This document shows positions 39,701 through 48,299 of a stretch of 64,000 nt of DNA, in pieces; positions within the stretch are counted from its first letter, which is position 1; each line of letters opens with the position of its first letter. Location of the stretch: assembly GCA_027486835.1 (NCBI GenBank), contig JAIXOJ010000068.1:19381-83380 (forward strand). The letters are read 5' to 3'. The notes under the pieces were generated by a model. It searched no databases, was not told the origin of the DNA, and saw nothing but the letters and a program-made list of their open reading frames with translations. The position numbers and the translations under genes were made by a program. Source of the DNA: Chitinophagaceae bacterium. GTDB lineage: Bacteria > Bacteroidota > Bacteroidia > Chitinophagales > Chitinophagaceae.

Positions 39701-39874
39701 TTTATCATCACTTTACATGATATCTCTGGCAAAACATTGTATCAACAAAATGCTGAGAAAGTAACGGTAGGACAAACATTTACCATACCAGCTCAAAAAT
39801 TTGCTGCTGGGGTTTATTTAGTAGAAGTAACTACACCTTCTGGAAGTAGAACTGAAAAGATTGTACTACCATAG
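36737..39874 (+). CDS. T9SS-exported GH13 alpha-amylase-family enzyme
   Basis: 1,045 residues. Signal peptide about 1-19 (FLFVLLGIIAQAQ). An N-terminal beta region (about 20-165) precedes a CBM48-like module (about 250-350, NVFVIGDFNNWQQNA). The GH13 barrel starts near 390 (LVYELLIRDFTA) and holds VVLDMALNHSFG, nucleophile D554 in GFRWDLSKG, acid/base E602 in CILEHLG and D664 in SHDEE, a complete triad. The C-terminus has IYYRIKQVDNDGKYSYSKV followed by a T9SS sorting tail ending AAGVYLVEV. It should hydrolyse alpha-glucan at the cell surface. It is monocistronic, with its own operator-like repeat and terminator, and stands apart from the SusCD locus. Confidence 0.95.
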   Translation: MKKLFTFLFVLLGIIAQAQLLSWTPTFIKEGSGSITITCDATKGNTGIKDYTPTSDIYLHMGVITNKSTSSSDWKYSKYTWATTVAGQATSLGANKWSFTINGGLRSFFGITDPTETVKYISILFRNGAGTKVLRNADGSDMYIPVYDNNFKVRIDNPFRQPLFVPAPETINKVVGDAISITANATQSSNLAVYFNGNLVSSQSGATTISTSANITSAGNQQIIAMADNGSTSSSDTINFVVANPNTVANLPAGVVDGINYDPSDPTTATLVLYAPNKQNVFVIGDFNNWQQNAAYQMNITPDGNRYWIKLNGLTAGVEYGYQFLIDNYLRVADYNTEKVLDPWNDKYIPATTYPNLKAYPAGLTSGVVSILQTAKPAYNWNVTSFTRPNKNNLLVYELLIRDFTAAQTYQSVIDSLGYLKRLGINCIELMPINEFEGNNSWGYNPSYYFAPDKIYGTEYDVRKFVDACHAQGIAVVLDMALNHSFGMSPMVQMYWDAANSKPASNSPWFYPDAHHPFNVGYDINHNTQASKDFVDRVITHWLTNYKIDGFRWDLSKGFTPDNMNTTDIGVWSAYSQGRIDIWKRIYDKMQSVSAGSYCILEHLGDNGEEAQLGNYGMMLWGNMSNQYGQATMGFPTSSADLSYSFDRQFWTKRNLIAYQESHDEERLNYKNKTFGANPGIKFDLTTQMKRNAAATALFAVMPGPKMIWQFGEVGYDFSIGTCTNGTIDAGNCRTDPKPIRWDYYADAKRRGLYDVYAQLFSMRNIPQFVTTFTDGSVMNGGTPTYSLNGSVKQIRMYHADMSVVAFANLGTGTTSANIDFPANGTWYRVVGTAGSATITVSGFAANYSLAAGDYAVFATKNVNQILPVDWLSVTAKKGLNKSVSIDWSVASEVGNHHYDVERSINGKEFGYIGTVNATTSIFKSVSYQFTDLSTPTGTIYYRIKQVDNDGKYSYSKVVSVTVSKSTDWNYTVIGKQVKLVAQEEANMFIITLHDISGKTLYQQNAEKVTVGQTFTIPAQKFAAGVYLVEVTTPSGSRTEKIVLP

Positions 39875-39895
39875 TTTGATTATAATTGCATAGAG

Positions 39896-39937
39896 AAAAA
39901 GGCGTGGTTTCTTAAGTGAAACCACGCCTTTTTATTT
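39896..39937 (+). terminator. Strong intrinsic terminator after GH13 gene
   Basis: 16-bp perfect arms aaaaaggcgtggtttc (39896-39911) and gaaaccacgccttttt (39918-39933), loop ttaagt, T-run. Confidence 0.95.
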
Positions 39938-40232
39938 TAATAAAAGGATGTTATGCTAACACCAATTTCAAATCCTACATTAATTTGAGTCATCCTAAAA
40001 ACTGTTGAAAAATTTAGGTGTAATTGACAAAAATGTAGTTGTTTTTTGTCTTAGTGTTGTTTTTTTTACACCCTTTTTCGTTGTAAGTTTTATAAAGCTT
40101 TTTCAATCAATATCAGCCTTTGTTTAAAGCCTTATTTTTACTCAAAACCATTCCAATAGATCGTTTTGAGGCCATCGCTGAGTTAAGAATGATGGTAATA
40201 AATGGCCCCATACTTAAATTCTAATAACAATA
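39938..40232. other. T-rich intergenic lead into array 4
   Basis: No gene. Contains poly-T patches and the distant arms ggtgtaa (about 40017) and ttacacc; not convincing as an RNA. Confidence 0.35.
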
Positions 40233-40850
40233 GGAGAATTCCGACTGGTACAAATTGACCGATTTGCCCTGGTGGGAGAACTCCGACTGGTATAAATTGT
40301 CCGATTTGCCCTAGTAGGAGAACTCCGACTGGTACAAATTGACCGATTTGCCCTGGTAGGAGAACTCCGACTGGTATAAATTGTCCGATTTGCCTTGGTA
40401 GGAGAACTCCTACTGGTATAAATTGTCAGTTTTGCCCTAGTAGGAGAACTCCGACTGATACAAATTGACCGATTTGCTACGGTAGGAGAACTCCGACTGG
40501 CATAAAACAGTTGTTTTGCCCTAGTCAAGAGAAGGCGACTGGCATAAAACAATTGTTTTACCCTAGTCAAGAGAAGGCGACTGGCACAAAACAATTGTTT
40601 TGCCCTAATCAAGAGAAGGCGACTGGTACAAAACAATTGTTTTGCCCTAGTCAAGAGAAGGCGACTGGCATAAAACGATTGTTTTGCCCTAGTCAAGAGA
40701 AGGCGACTGGCATAAAACAATTGTTTTGCCCTAGTCAAGAGAAGGCGACTGGCATAAAACAATTGTTTTGCCCTAATCAAAAGAAGGCGACTGGTACAAA
40801 ACAATTGTTTTGCCCTAGTCAAGAGAAGGCTACTGGCGTAAAACGTTACC
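40233..40850. repeat. Tandem array 4, period 42 bp, 15 units, two unit types in one phase
   Basis: The anchor gactgg (twice tactgg, once gactga) occurs at 40243, 40285, 40327, 40369, 40411, 40453, 40495, 40537, 40579, 40621, 40663, 40705, 40747, 40789 and 40831, always 42 bp apart. The left half uses ggagaactccgactggtata plus attgtccgatttgccctag; from 40495 the second half becomes cataaaacaattgttttgcc with tcaagagaaggcgactgg, and the phase does not change. AAAACAATTGTTTT is a perfect 14-bp palindrome. It lies between the convergent GH13 and Crp-type genes. Frames are open on both strands, so a 202-codon minus-strand frame is not counted as a gene. Confidence 0.95.
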
Positions 40851-40990
40851 TTTTTATGGGCGATGATTTAACTCTGTAGGTTGTTTTACTCCTCATTTAT
40901 AAGCAACAAGAAGTGGATATTCACAGAACAAAATGGTGTAACTACATTCTTTAGTTGCAAATAATTCAAAGCCAATTTACAGACTCCAAT

Positions 40991-41620
40991 TTAAAAGGTA
41001 TTCAGCAGCTTAATCTCATTCCGATACAACAATAATTTACCCTCATTTTCCAATTGTTTAAGCAGTCTAGAAATAACAACTCTTGATGTGGCTAATTCAT
41101 CGGCAATTATATAATGCGAAGCTTTGATAACACTAGAGCCAGTAAGCCTTTGTTTTTCTTTAAGATAAGCAATTAGTCGTTCATCTAGTTTGTGAAAAGC
41201 AATACTCTCTATTGATTTCAACAGCTCAAGAAAACGTTCATTAAAGCTGCGCATGATATAGTTTTTCCAAGTGGGGTATTTACACAGCCATTGGTCAAGC
41301 TTGTCGTGTGGGATGGCAATGAGGTCAACATCATCCTCTGCAATGGCTCTTACCTCGCTCTTTTTTGCTTCCATACAGCAGCTATAAGCCATGGAACAGC
41401 TTTCGCTGCTCGACAAATAATACAGCAACAATTCTTTTCCAGATTCATCCATTCGCAACACTTTGATGGTTCCTTTTATAATGAGCGGCATCATGCGGAT
41501 GTATTTGCCATAGTCCATGATGATGTCGCCTTCTTTAAAAGATCGCAACTGACCGTACTGTTCAATTTCTGCAAGTAATTCTGGTTCGAAACTGATATTA
41601 AAATCCCTAAAAATATTCAT
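40991..41620 (-). CDS. Crp/Fnr-family regulator with a cysteine cluster
   Basis: 209 residues. Cyclic-nucleotide-binding-like beta-roll about 1-120 (EQYGQLRSFKEGDIIMDYGK) and a winged HTH about 150-205 (ADELATSRVVISRLLKQLEN). Cys75, Cys81 and Cys82 lie close together in SESCSMAYSCCMEAKK, plus Cys103; these are candidates for redox, metal or sulfur-species sensing. It stands at the downstream end of a minus-strand cluster of efflux, rhodanese, OsmC and DUF2892 genes, which contains three matching palindromes upstream of start codons. I infer that it controls them. It has its own inverted repeat upstream. Confidence 0.9.
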   Translation of the reverse strand: MNIFRDFNISFEPELLAEIEQYGQLRSFKEGDIIMDYGKYIRMMPLIIKGTIKVLRMDESGKELLLYYLSSSESCSMAYSCCMEAKKSEVRAIAEDDVDLIAIPHDKLDQWLCKYPTWKNYIMRSFNERFLELLKSIESIAFHKLDERLIAYLKEKQRLTGSSVIKASHYIIADELATSRVVISRLLKQLENEGKLLLYRNEIKLLNTF

Positions 41621-41637
41621 GCTAAAACGATAAATGA

Positions 41638-41676
41638 GTGCAAGTAATGCTCGTAAAAATAGCGCAATACTTACAC
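41638..41676. promoter_or_regulatory. Imperfect inverted repeat upstream of crp-like gene
   Basis: Arms GTGCAAGTAATGC (41638-41650) and GCAATACTTACAC (41664-41676), 11 of 13 positions complementary, 13-bp spacer, 18 bp before the start codon. Either an operator pair or a 5'-UTR hairpin. Confidence 0.35.
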
Positions 41677-41697
41677 TTATTTACTTTGTTTTTTTAT

Positions 41698-41907
41698 TTA
41701 GCAACATGTTTTATTGGCTTCATCGTTTTTAACTCCAACTGCATCTAATAGATAGTTTAATGGACACCATTGGGTGAAGGATGATTGCAATAAATTCACT
41801 CCTACAAAAACACCTAACCATAACCAATTGATACTGATAAAATAGGTTAGCGTTATGCTAGTCAACATTACTAAACCTGCTACAGCCCTTACAATTCTTT
41901 CTTTCAT
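41698..41907 (-). CDS. DUF2892 membrane protein
   Basis: 69 residues, two hydrophobic segments (about 8-26 and 29-45), wording typical of the YgaP-like/DUF2892 inner-membrane family (IVRAVAGLVML, FTQWCPLNYLLDAVGV). It ends with a CC pair. Such proteins often accompany rhodanese domains and sulfur stress genes; a second one is at 49839. Downstream of the RND genes, 26 bp from the preceding small gene. Confidence 0.85.
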   Translation of the reverse strand: MKERIVRAVAGLVMLTSITLTYFISINWLWLGVFVGVNLLQSSFTQWCPLNYLLDAVGVKNDEANKTCC

Positions 41908-41933
41908 GTTTCTTAGTTTACTATTATTAATGG

Positions 41934-42254
41934 TTACGGATTTCTCTTAAAACTTGTTGATTCAACTGGAATAATAAACGCTCTTATTGGAAAATTAGAC
42001 GCAAAATTGCTATTAAACTGCTTGATTAATTCCATACCATTATTGGCCTGAGCGGTACTTGTGAAACTAAACATCATTAAGGAATCGAATTTTTCATCGC
42101 CAGCGGCAAACCATGCTCCGAGCAAATTTTCTGCTTCTGCATCTTTGAAGCCTGTAACATCGGTGGTACTAAAAGTTTTAATGTTGGCTTCTTTAAATAT
42201 TTGATATACGGTGTTAGAATTTTCTTTCAAACAAGTTACTATTAAGCACTTCAT
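41934..42254 (-). CDS. Small PII/ferredoxin-fold-like protein in RND operon
   Basis: 106 residues, no signal, alternating strands and helices starting MKCLIVTCLKENSNTVYQIF. Ten bp after the RND pump gene, so co-transcribed. Small proteins with this fold occur next to metal RND pumps, but I cannot assign the family; function unknown. Confidence 0.7.
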   Translation of the reverse strand: MKCLIVTCLKENSNTVYQIFKEANIKTFSTTDVTGFKDAEAENLLGAWFAAGDEKFDSLMMFSFTSTAQANNGMELIKQFNSNFASNFPIRAFIIPVESTSFKRNP

Positions 42255-42264
42255 ACTATTATTT

Positions 42265-45200
42265 TTATTTTTTGATGATAGGATATTGTTTGCGCATCAT
42301 TTTAAAGTAAAGCAACGGCACCACCAAAAGAGTAAGGAAAGTGGAAGTGATTGTGCCACCCATTAACGAAATGGCTAGCCCTTGGAAAATGGGGTCGAAC
42401 AAAATGATGATTGCTCCTAAGGCTACAGCCCCTGCAGTAAGCAAAATAGGGGTGGTTCTTACAGCTCCAGCCTCAATAATGGCTTGCTTTAGCGGTACAT
42501 TTTCCCGAAGGCGGATATTGATAAAATCTATCAGCAGCACAGAATTGCGCACCATCACACCTGCTAGGGCAATAAAACCAATCATAGAGGTAGCTGTGAA
42601 ATATGCCCCCATCAACCAATGACCCAGCACAATGCCCACTAATGATAAAGGAATGGCTGCCAGCATAACAAGTGGTACTGTGAAATTCTGAAACCAGCCT
42701 ACTATCAAGATATAAATCATAATAATCACAACCCCGAAAGCAATACCTAAGTCTCTAAATACTTCATAGGTAATTTGCCATTCGCCATCCCATTTTATGG
42801 TGAAATTATCTTCCAAATCTGGCTGGTGCGTATAGGCTTCTGTGAGGGTAAAGCCTGCTTGAAGCGGCGTGTGTTTCAAACTGTCAGATATTGCGGCTAT
42901 GGCATAAGAAGGACTTTCTAAACTACCAGCCATATCTGCCAACACATATACTACTTCTTTTTGGTTTTTTCTGAAAATACTCTTCGGTTTTATTTGTTTT
43001 GAAATAGTTACAATATCTCTGATTGCAACTTTATTGCCTTGCACGCCTATAATAGTTAGGTCTAAAATATCATCGATATTGGCTTTGTTTGAGTCGCTCA
43101 ACTGTAGGTTAATAGGGTTTTGGTTATAGGCATTGGGTGCATACATATTACCTACGGGCATACCTGAAAGTGCAGCATTAATAGTGGCCACTACTTGAGC
43201 AGTTGCAACTCCAAAGTGCATAGCCTTTTCTTTATCTACTGCAATGTGAAATTCGGGTTGGTCGGCTTCTACCATCCAATCAATATCTACCACATCTTTG
43301 GTTTTGCTAAAACGAGTTTTTATTTCAGTGGCTATTTTTATTTGTTCTGCATAATCAGGCCCATAAATTTCTGCCACCAAAGTGGATAGAACTGGAGGCC
43401 CTGGTGGCACTTCCACAATTTTTACATTGGCATTATATCTTTTTCCAATTGCCTGAATAGCAGCACGCATTTCTTTGGCTATGCCATGACTTTGTATTTT
43501 TCTATTCTTTTTATCCACCAGATTCACTTGTATGTCAGCCACATTTTCACCACGCCTTAAATCGTAATGGCGAACCAATCCGTTAAAGCTTATTGGGGCA
43601 GATGTGCCAATATAGGTTTGATAGTTTTCTACCATTGGCTGTTGAGCCACAAAGTCTGCAATGTCTTTTGCTACAGCTTGCGTTTTTTCCAAAGTAGTGC
43701 CTTCTGGCATATCAATAACTATTTGAAATTCATTTTTATTATCAAAGGGTAGCATTTTCACAGCCACAGCTTTTGTATAAAACATGGATAAAGAGCCCAA
43801 AAGAATGCCTACTATTACTAAGATAAAAGTCCAACGCTTCCAACGAGATTCTAGTAAAGGATAAATAAATGCTCGGTAAATCTTGTAGATGCCCGTGTTT
43901 TCTAAAGCAATTGGTTTACTTGATTCGTGAGCGAAACTTTGCTTTTCTTTTTCACGCAAAAAGATATACCCAAGATAAGGAGTGAGTGTGAGGGCAACAA
44001 TGAGCGACAGCATCATAGCAATAGATGCCCCAATAGGCATTGGACTCATGTAAGGCCCCATCATTCCAGAAACAAAAGCCATAGGCAATACAGCAGCCAC
44101 CACCGTAAAAGTGGCCAAAATGGTTGGGTTGCCCACTTCATTGATGGCATAAATAGCCGCTTGAAGTGGTGGTAGTTTCTTCATTTTGAAATGGCGGTGC
44201 ATGTTTTCAGCAATAATGATGGAATCATCTACCACAATACCCGTAATAAACACCAAAGCAAAAAGGGTGATTCTGTTGAGTGTGTAGTGCATCATGTAAT
44301 AGCTAAACAGCGTTAAAGCAAATGTGACTGGCACAGAAAGAAACACCACCAATCCACCACGCCAGCCCATTGCCAACATCACAAAAAGCGTAACCACAAC
44401 AATGGAAATAAACAAGTGGAATAGCAATTCCGAAACCTTGTCTGAGGCAGTTTCGCCATAATTTCTACTCACAGTTAGTTGCACTTCACTGGGTAGTAAT
44501 TTGGCTTTCAAATGTTCTACTTTGCTCAGAATTTGTGCAGACAATTGCATTGCATCGGCCCCTTTTTTCTTGGCAACTGAAAGGGTAATAGCTGGATAGT
44601 TGCTTTTGAATTGTCGAGCGTGTGCAGTATCGGCTTTGCCATAACCAAACAGTACATATTGGTGGGGCGTTTCAGCGGCCTCCATCACTTGGGCAACTTG
44701 CTTTAAATAAACAGGATGTTGCTCATATATACCCACCACAAGATTAGCAAGGTCATCTGAATTGGTTAAGAAATTACCTGTTTCCACAGAATACGCCGTG
44801 TCTTTTTGTAGCAAATTGCCACCTGGCATTTGCACATTCGCTCCCTGAATTTGCTTGCTGATGCTTAGAAAGTCCACATGGTTTTCAGCCATTTTGGCTT
44901 TGTTTAGTACCACTTTCATTTCCTTGCTTCTGCCACCAATTACTTGTACATCTGCCACATCATTAATCTTTTTTATCTCGTTGGTCATTTCCTGACCAAT
45001 TTGCTTTAGCTGATAGTCGTCATATTGTTCGCTCCATAGCGTAAGTCCCAATACGGGTACATCATCAATGGCTCTAGTTTTAATCAAGGGCAGTGTAACA
45101 CCTTGTGGCATTTTGTCCATGTTTTTCATGAGTTCACTATACAGTTTTACCAAGGAACGTTCTACATCTTCACCCACATAAAACTGCACAATCAGCATGG

Positions 45201-45480
45201 CTTGCCCTTTCATAGAAGTGGAATACACATATTCTACCCCTTTTACGTTAGAAATCATTTTTTCTAAGGGAGCAGCCACTTTTGTTTCCACATCCTTTGG
45301 GTCTGCACCGGGGTAGCCAATAAAAATATCTGCCATAGGCACCTGTATCTGCGGTTCTTCCTCCCTTGGTATGAGATAGGTGCTATAAACCCCAATGAGT
45401 AAAAAAGCTCCCATTAGTAGTATAGTTAGTTTAGACTGTAAAAAGGCTTTCGCAATATTTCCTGAAAATCCGTTTTCCAT
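42265..45480 (-). CDS. RND efflux pump, inner-membrane subunit (AcrB/HAE1-CzcA type)
   Basis: 1,071 residues with the RND architecture: N-terminal transmembrane helix, a large periplasmic domain (PREEEPQIQVPMADIFIGYP), a first helix bundle with GIVVDDSIIIAENMHRH (proton-relay Asp pair), a second periplasmic domain and a second bundle (IGFIALAGVMVRNSVLLIDF). It exports a toxic compound across both membranes with the adaptor and TolC protein encoded upstream on the same strand. The wording is closer to HAE1-like pumps than to classical CusA, so drug or organic substrates are as likely as metal. Confidence 0.95.
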   Translation of the reverse strand: MENGFSGNIAKAFLQSKLTILLMGAFLLIGVYSTYLIPREEEPQIQVPMADIFIGYPGADPKDVETKVAAPLEKMISNVKGVEYVYSTSMKGQAMLIVQFYVGEDVERSLVKLYSELMKNMDKMPQGVTLPLIKTRAIDDVPVLGLTLWSEQYDDYQLKQIGQEMTNEIKKINDVADVQVIGGRSKEMKVVLNKAKMAENHVDFLSISKQIQGANVQMPGGNLLQKDTAYSVETGNFLTNSDDLANLVVGIYEQHPVYLKQVAQVMEAAETPHQYVLFGYGKADTAHARQFKSNYPAITLSVAKKKGADAMQLSAQILSKVEHLKAKLLPSEVQLTVSRNYGETASDKVSELLFHLFISIVVVTLFVMLAMGWRGGLVVFLSVPVTFALTLFSYYMMHYTLNRITLFALVFITGIVVDDSIIIAENMHRHFKMKKLPPLQAAIYAINEVGNPTILATFTVVAAVLPMAFVSGMMGPYMSPMPIGASIAMMLSLIVALTLTPYLGYIFLREKEKQSFAHESSKPIALENTGIYKIYRAFIYPLLESRWKRWTFILVIVGILLGSLSMFYTKAVAVKMLPFDNKNEFQIVIDMPEGTTLEKTQAVAKDIADFVAQQPMVENYQTYIGTSAPISFNGLVRHYDLRRGENVADIQVNLVDKKNRKIQSHGIAKEMRAAIQAIGKRYNANVKIVEVPPGPPVLSTLVAEIYGPDYAEQIKIATEIKTRFSKTKDVVDIDWMVEADQPEFHIAVDKEKAMHFGVATAQVVATINAALSGMPVGNMYAPNAYNQNPINLQLSDSNKANIDDILDLTIIGVQGNKVAIRDIVTISKQIKPKSIFRKNQKEVVYVLADMAGSLESPSYAIAAISDSLKHTPLQAGFTLTEAYTHQPDLEDNFTIKWDGEWQITYEVFRDLGIAFGVVIIMIYILIVGWFQNFTVPLVMLAAIPLSLVGIVLGHWLMGAYFTATSMIGFIALAGVMVRNSVLLIDFINIRLRENVPLKQAIIEAGAVRTTPILLTAGAVALGAIIILFDPIFQGLAISLMGGTITSTFLTLLVVPLLYFKMMRKQYPIIKK

Positions 45481-45673
45481 AATGTATGTTAAATAGTGTC
45501 CCTTACCCTAAACTTGGTAGGGCTAAAGAAGGTGGGTAGTTCAAAAAAGTGTTATTTAATAGGAAAGAAACATAGACACTAACTGGCCATGTACTTTATA
45601 GATGAATGATTGCCTGCCTAATAAGTTGGCAATACCCAATTTGGACAATCATCTATATTTTAGCCAATGTTGA

Positions 45674-46771
45674 TTAATAACTCACCATTTCGCCGTTATA
45701 GAGTTGACCATTTGCAGAAGCAATAAATGATTCATTAGCAGACAAACCGCTCAATACCTCCACTTGATTGCCAAAGGTTTTGCCTAGCCTTACCCATCGC
45801 AAAAGAGCAGTCTTATGTTCGCTGACAGTATAAATGCCAGTTAATTCATTTTTGCGTTCAATGCTTGAAAGGGGAATTAATAGGCTACTACTTGTTGCAT
45901 TGGTATTAGCAGCAGAATTTATATACATGGTGGTATATAATCCAGCATACAATCCATCTTTTTCAGCCTCGGGAATGGTTACTTTAATCATGAATTGCCC
46001 ACCAGTGAATTGGGAGGATTGGTTAATCTGGATAATGCTTCCTTTAAAAGTTTTCTTGACTGAAGCAATTTGAATATCCACTTCTTGACCCTGCTTAATC
46101 AGTGCAATTTCCGATTCAGGTACATAAGCACTTATTTCGTAAGAGTCTGTTTGTTCTATAGTTACAATTGGCATACCTGGCGTGGCCATACTGCCTTCAT
46201 TCACCATTTTTTGTGTGATGATACCACTAAAAGGAGCCGTAAGATTGGCGTATTGAAGATTGGCATCAACCTCATTGCGCATTTGTTTGGCTGCTTCAAG
46301 TTTAGCTTGGATAGTATTATATTGAAGCGTGATATTGTCCAATTCTTTGGCAGTAGCACTCTGTTGTTTATAAAGGGCGGTAAAGCGATTGAAATCTTTT
46401 TGGGTACTCTTTATATTAGCTGTTGCTTCTGCAATTTGCGCATCAGCTTGTGCCCTTTTAGCTACCAAATCTTGGTTGCTTATGGTAGCGATCAATTGTC
46501 CTTTGGTTACTTTATCTCCCACTTTCAAGCTTAAATGGGTAACATAGCCCATGATTCTGGTACTAATTTGTGCTGTTTGAGCAGCAGTAACCTGACCACT
46601 AATTTGCATTTTATTTCCTTGGTTGGAAGTTGGTTTGGCAAGTGTTACTATAATTGGATTTTCCAATTGCTTGCCCTCACCAGTTGTTTGCTCTTTAGAA
46701 GAACAAGCGGTAAATAACGTAATGCCTATCACTGTAAAGAATGAAGCCGATTTGAAATGTTGAAGTATCAT
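45674..46771 (-). CDS. RND periplasmic adaptor (membrane fusion) lipoprotein
   Basis: 365 residues. Lipoprotein signal ends LFTAC (Cys23). Barrel-sandwich hybrid segments (GYVTHLSLKVGDKVTKGQLI, FSGIITQKMVNEGSMATPGM) flank a coiled-coil hairpin (about 90-170). Links the RND pump to TolC. 14 bp after the TolC gene and 193 bp before the pump gene. Confidence 0.93.
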   Translation of the reverse strand: MILQHFKSASFFTVIGITLFTACSSKEQTTGEGKQLENPIIVTLAKPTSNQGNKMQISGQVTAAQTAQISTRIMGYVTHLSLKVGDKVTKGQLIATISNQDLVAKRAQADAQIAEATANIKSTQKDFNRFTALYKQQSATAKELDNITLQYNTIQAKLEAAKQMRNEVDANLQYANLTAPFSGIITQKMVNEGSMATPGMPIVTIEQTDSYEISAYVPESEIALIKQGQEVDIQIASVKKTFKGSIIQINQSSQFTGGQFMIKVTIPEAEKDGLYAGLYTTMYINSAANTNATSSSLLIPLSSIERKNELTGIYTVSEHKTALLRWVRLGKTFGNQVEVLSGLSANESFIASANGQLYNGEMVSY

Positions 46772-46785
46772 TTATTGAGTATATA

Positions 46786-48114
46786 TTAGTTTACTGAACT
46801 GGTTAAAAAATGTAAATAAGCAACGCTAATTTGTTGTTGAAAAATAGATTGAGCAAGTTCAAATTGCTGTTGCGAACGCTGTGTTGTTGCCATCATTATA
46901 TCGGTCGTTGATACCAATCCCTGTTGGTACCTATTTTCTAAAATCCGAAGGGCTTCTGTTGCTTGGGTTATAGCTAATTGATGTTTAGCGATGGCTACAC
47001 TTGCCTCGTTGATAGCTCTTTTTGTTTTGTTTATTTCTACATTGCTCTGTTCTTGCAATTGACTTAATTGTAAGGCTATTTTATCTCTTTCTAATGTTTG
47101 AGATGCAATAGTGTGTTTGGTAGAGAATCCTTTAAAAATATCCCAACTTACCTGTAAACCAGCCATATATCCATTTGCGCCAAAGCCTAGCATCGATGCA
47201 TCGTTTAATTGGTAACTACCAAAGGCATTTAGCTTAGGCAAATAACTCATCTTGCTAGATTTTATCAGCAGATTATTGGCTTCCACAGCTTTTTTCATTG
47301 CTATAAAATCTGCCCTTTTTTTAATCACAGTATCAATGAGAGATAGTTGGGTTGCTAAATTTTCTTCTATAGTATAATTTGTTCCTAAAGGTTGCCCCAT
47401 TAAAGCACTTAGATAGTCCGATAAGTTTCCAATATTGTCTTTAGCTTGGGTAATATTATTTTCAATGGAAGCATTTTGAACTTGTACATTTAATACATCA
47501 GATTTTTGTACAAGCCCTTGATTAAAATGGTTTTTGGTATTGGTTAGTACCGATTGTATAGTTGCTAAAGCTTCTTCTGAAACCTTCAAGGCTTTGTAAG
47601 CCAGTTGCAATTGCAAATAAGTTTTTTCTACCTCGAAGCTGGTGTAATCAATTGTTCTTTTGCTTTTAAATTGGTAAATCTCCTTTTGTTTTGCTGCTGC
47701 CTTTCGCATAAAAACCGCATCCATATTTATCAAGGACTGTTGAATAGATAGTTTAGTCGTAAAATCACTTGTTGCAGAAGGATGATTGAGTAAATCAGGA
47801 TTAAAATCGCTCAAACCAATTTGCTTCTGCTGCAACTTGAAGCCAAAAGCATTCAAGGGATTATTGGTACTAATGCCTGTGTAAGAAAAGTTGATTTGGG
47901 GTAAATAAATAGCTGCTGACTGTTGATAATTAGCAACGGCAATAGCTTCATCCAAAGAGGCAAGTTGCAAAGATTTGTTGTTGGTTAGTGCAGCATTTTT
48001 GGCTTCTTCTAACGATAATTGCTTGGACGGTTGTGCTTTAAGCTGTTGCAGAAAAGCAGCAATGGATGTAATTGCAATTACACTTAGTTGGATTAAAAGT
48101 CGTTTAGTCATCAC
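46786..48114 (-). CDS. TolC-family outer-membrane efflux protein
   Basis: 442 residues. Signal peptide about 1-28 ending LKA. Two long helical repeats typical of OEP/TolC (e.g. LTNNKSLQLASLDEAIAVAN; RALRILENRYQQG-type region near 395-410). First gene of the efflux operon; a palindromic site lies 46 bp upstream of its start. Confidence 0.94.
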   Translation of the reverse strand: MMTKRLLIQLSVIAITSIAAFLQQLKAQPSKQLSLEEAKNAALTNNKSLQLASLDEAIAVANYQQSAAIYLPQINFSYTGISTNNPLNAFGFKLQQKQIGLSDFNPDLLNHPSATSDFTTKLSIQQSLINMDAVFMRKAAAKQKEIYQFKSKRTIDYTSFEVEKTYLQLQLAYKALKVSEEALATIQSVLTNTKNHFNQGLVQKSDVLNVQVQNASIENNITQAKDNIGNLSDYLSALMGQPLGTNYTIEENLATQLSLIDTVIKKRADFIAMKKAVEANNLLIKSSKMSYLPKLNAFGSYQLNDASMLGFGANGYMAGLQVSWDIFKGFSTKHTIASQTLERDKIALQLSQLQEQSNVEINKTKRAINEASVAIAKHQLAITQATEALRILENRYQQGLVSTTDIMMATTQRSQQQFELAQSIFQQQISVAYLHFLTSSVN

Positions 48115-48159
48115 TTTATTAATTTAAAGCAAAACTACCCGTCAGAATATGGGCAGACG

Positions 48160-48173
48160 GTAACATTTGTAAC
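48160..48173. promoter_or_regulatory. Candidate Crp/Fnr-type operator of efflux operon
   Basis: GTAACATTTGTAAC fits GTnACAnnTGTnAC, 46 bp before the TolC start. Matches sites at 50095 and 51182. Confidence 0.5.
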
Positions 48174-48227
48174 TTTCAATTGCTCAATTGTTTGCCGCTT
48201 TTTGCTTTCCTATCTTTTATATAGGTA

Positions 48228-48256
48228 TAAAAAAAGTATCACTTGCTGGTGATACT
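48228..48256 (-). terminator. Intrinsic terminator after rhodanese-thioredoxin gene
   Basis: On the minus strand, arms agtatcac and gtgatact (48249-48256 and 48235-48242) are followed by seven T (48228-48234 as A on the plus strand). Confidence 0.8.
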
Positions 48257-48299
48257 GCTACTACATGTGCTTAGGCTGTTTAAATTATGGATTGAATGA

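Noticed and set aside
40214..40822. 202-codon minus-strand open frame with 14-residue repeats (TRAKQLFYASRLLL)
   Set aside because: It lies wholly within array 4; period 42 is a multiple of 3, so frames stay open on both strands (a 122-codon plus frame too). No start signal or non-repeat domain.
40233..40850. CRISPR array
   Set aside because: Units are contiguous without unique spacers, and no cas genes are present in the window.
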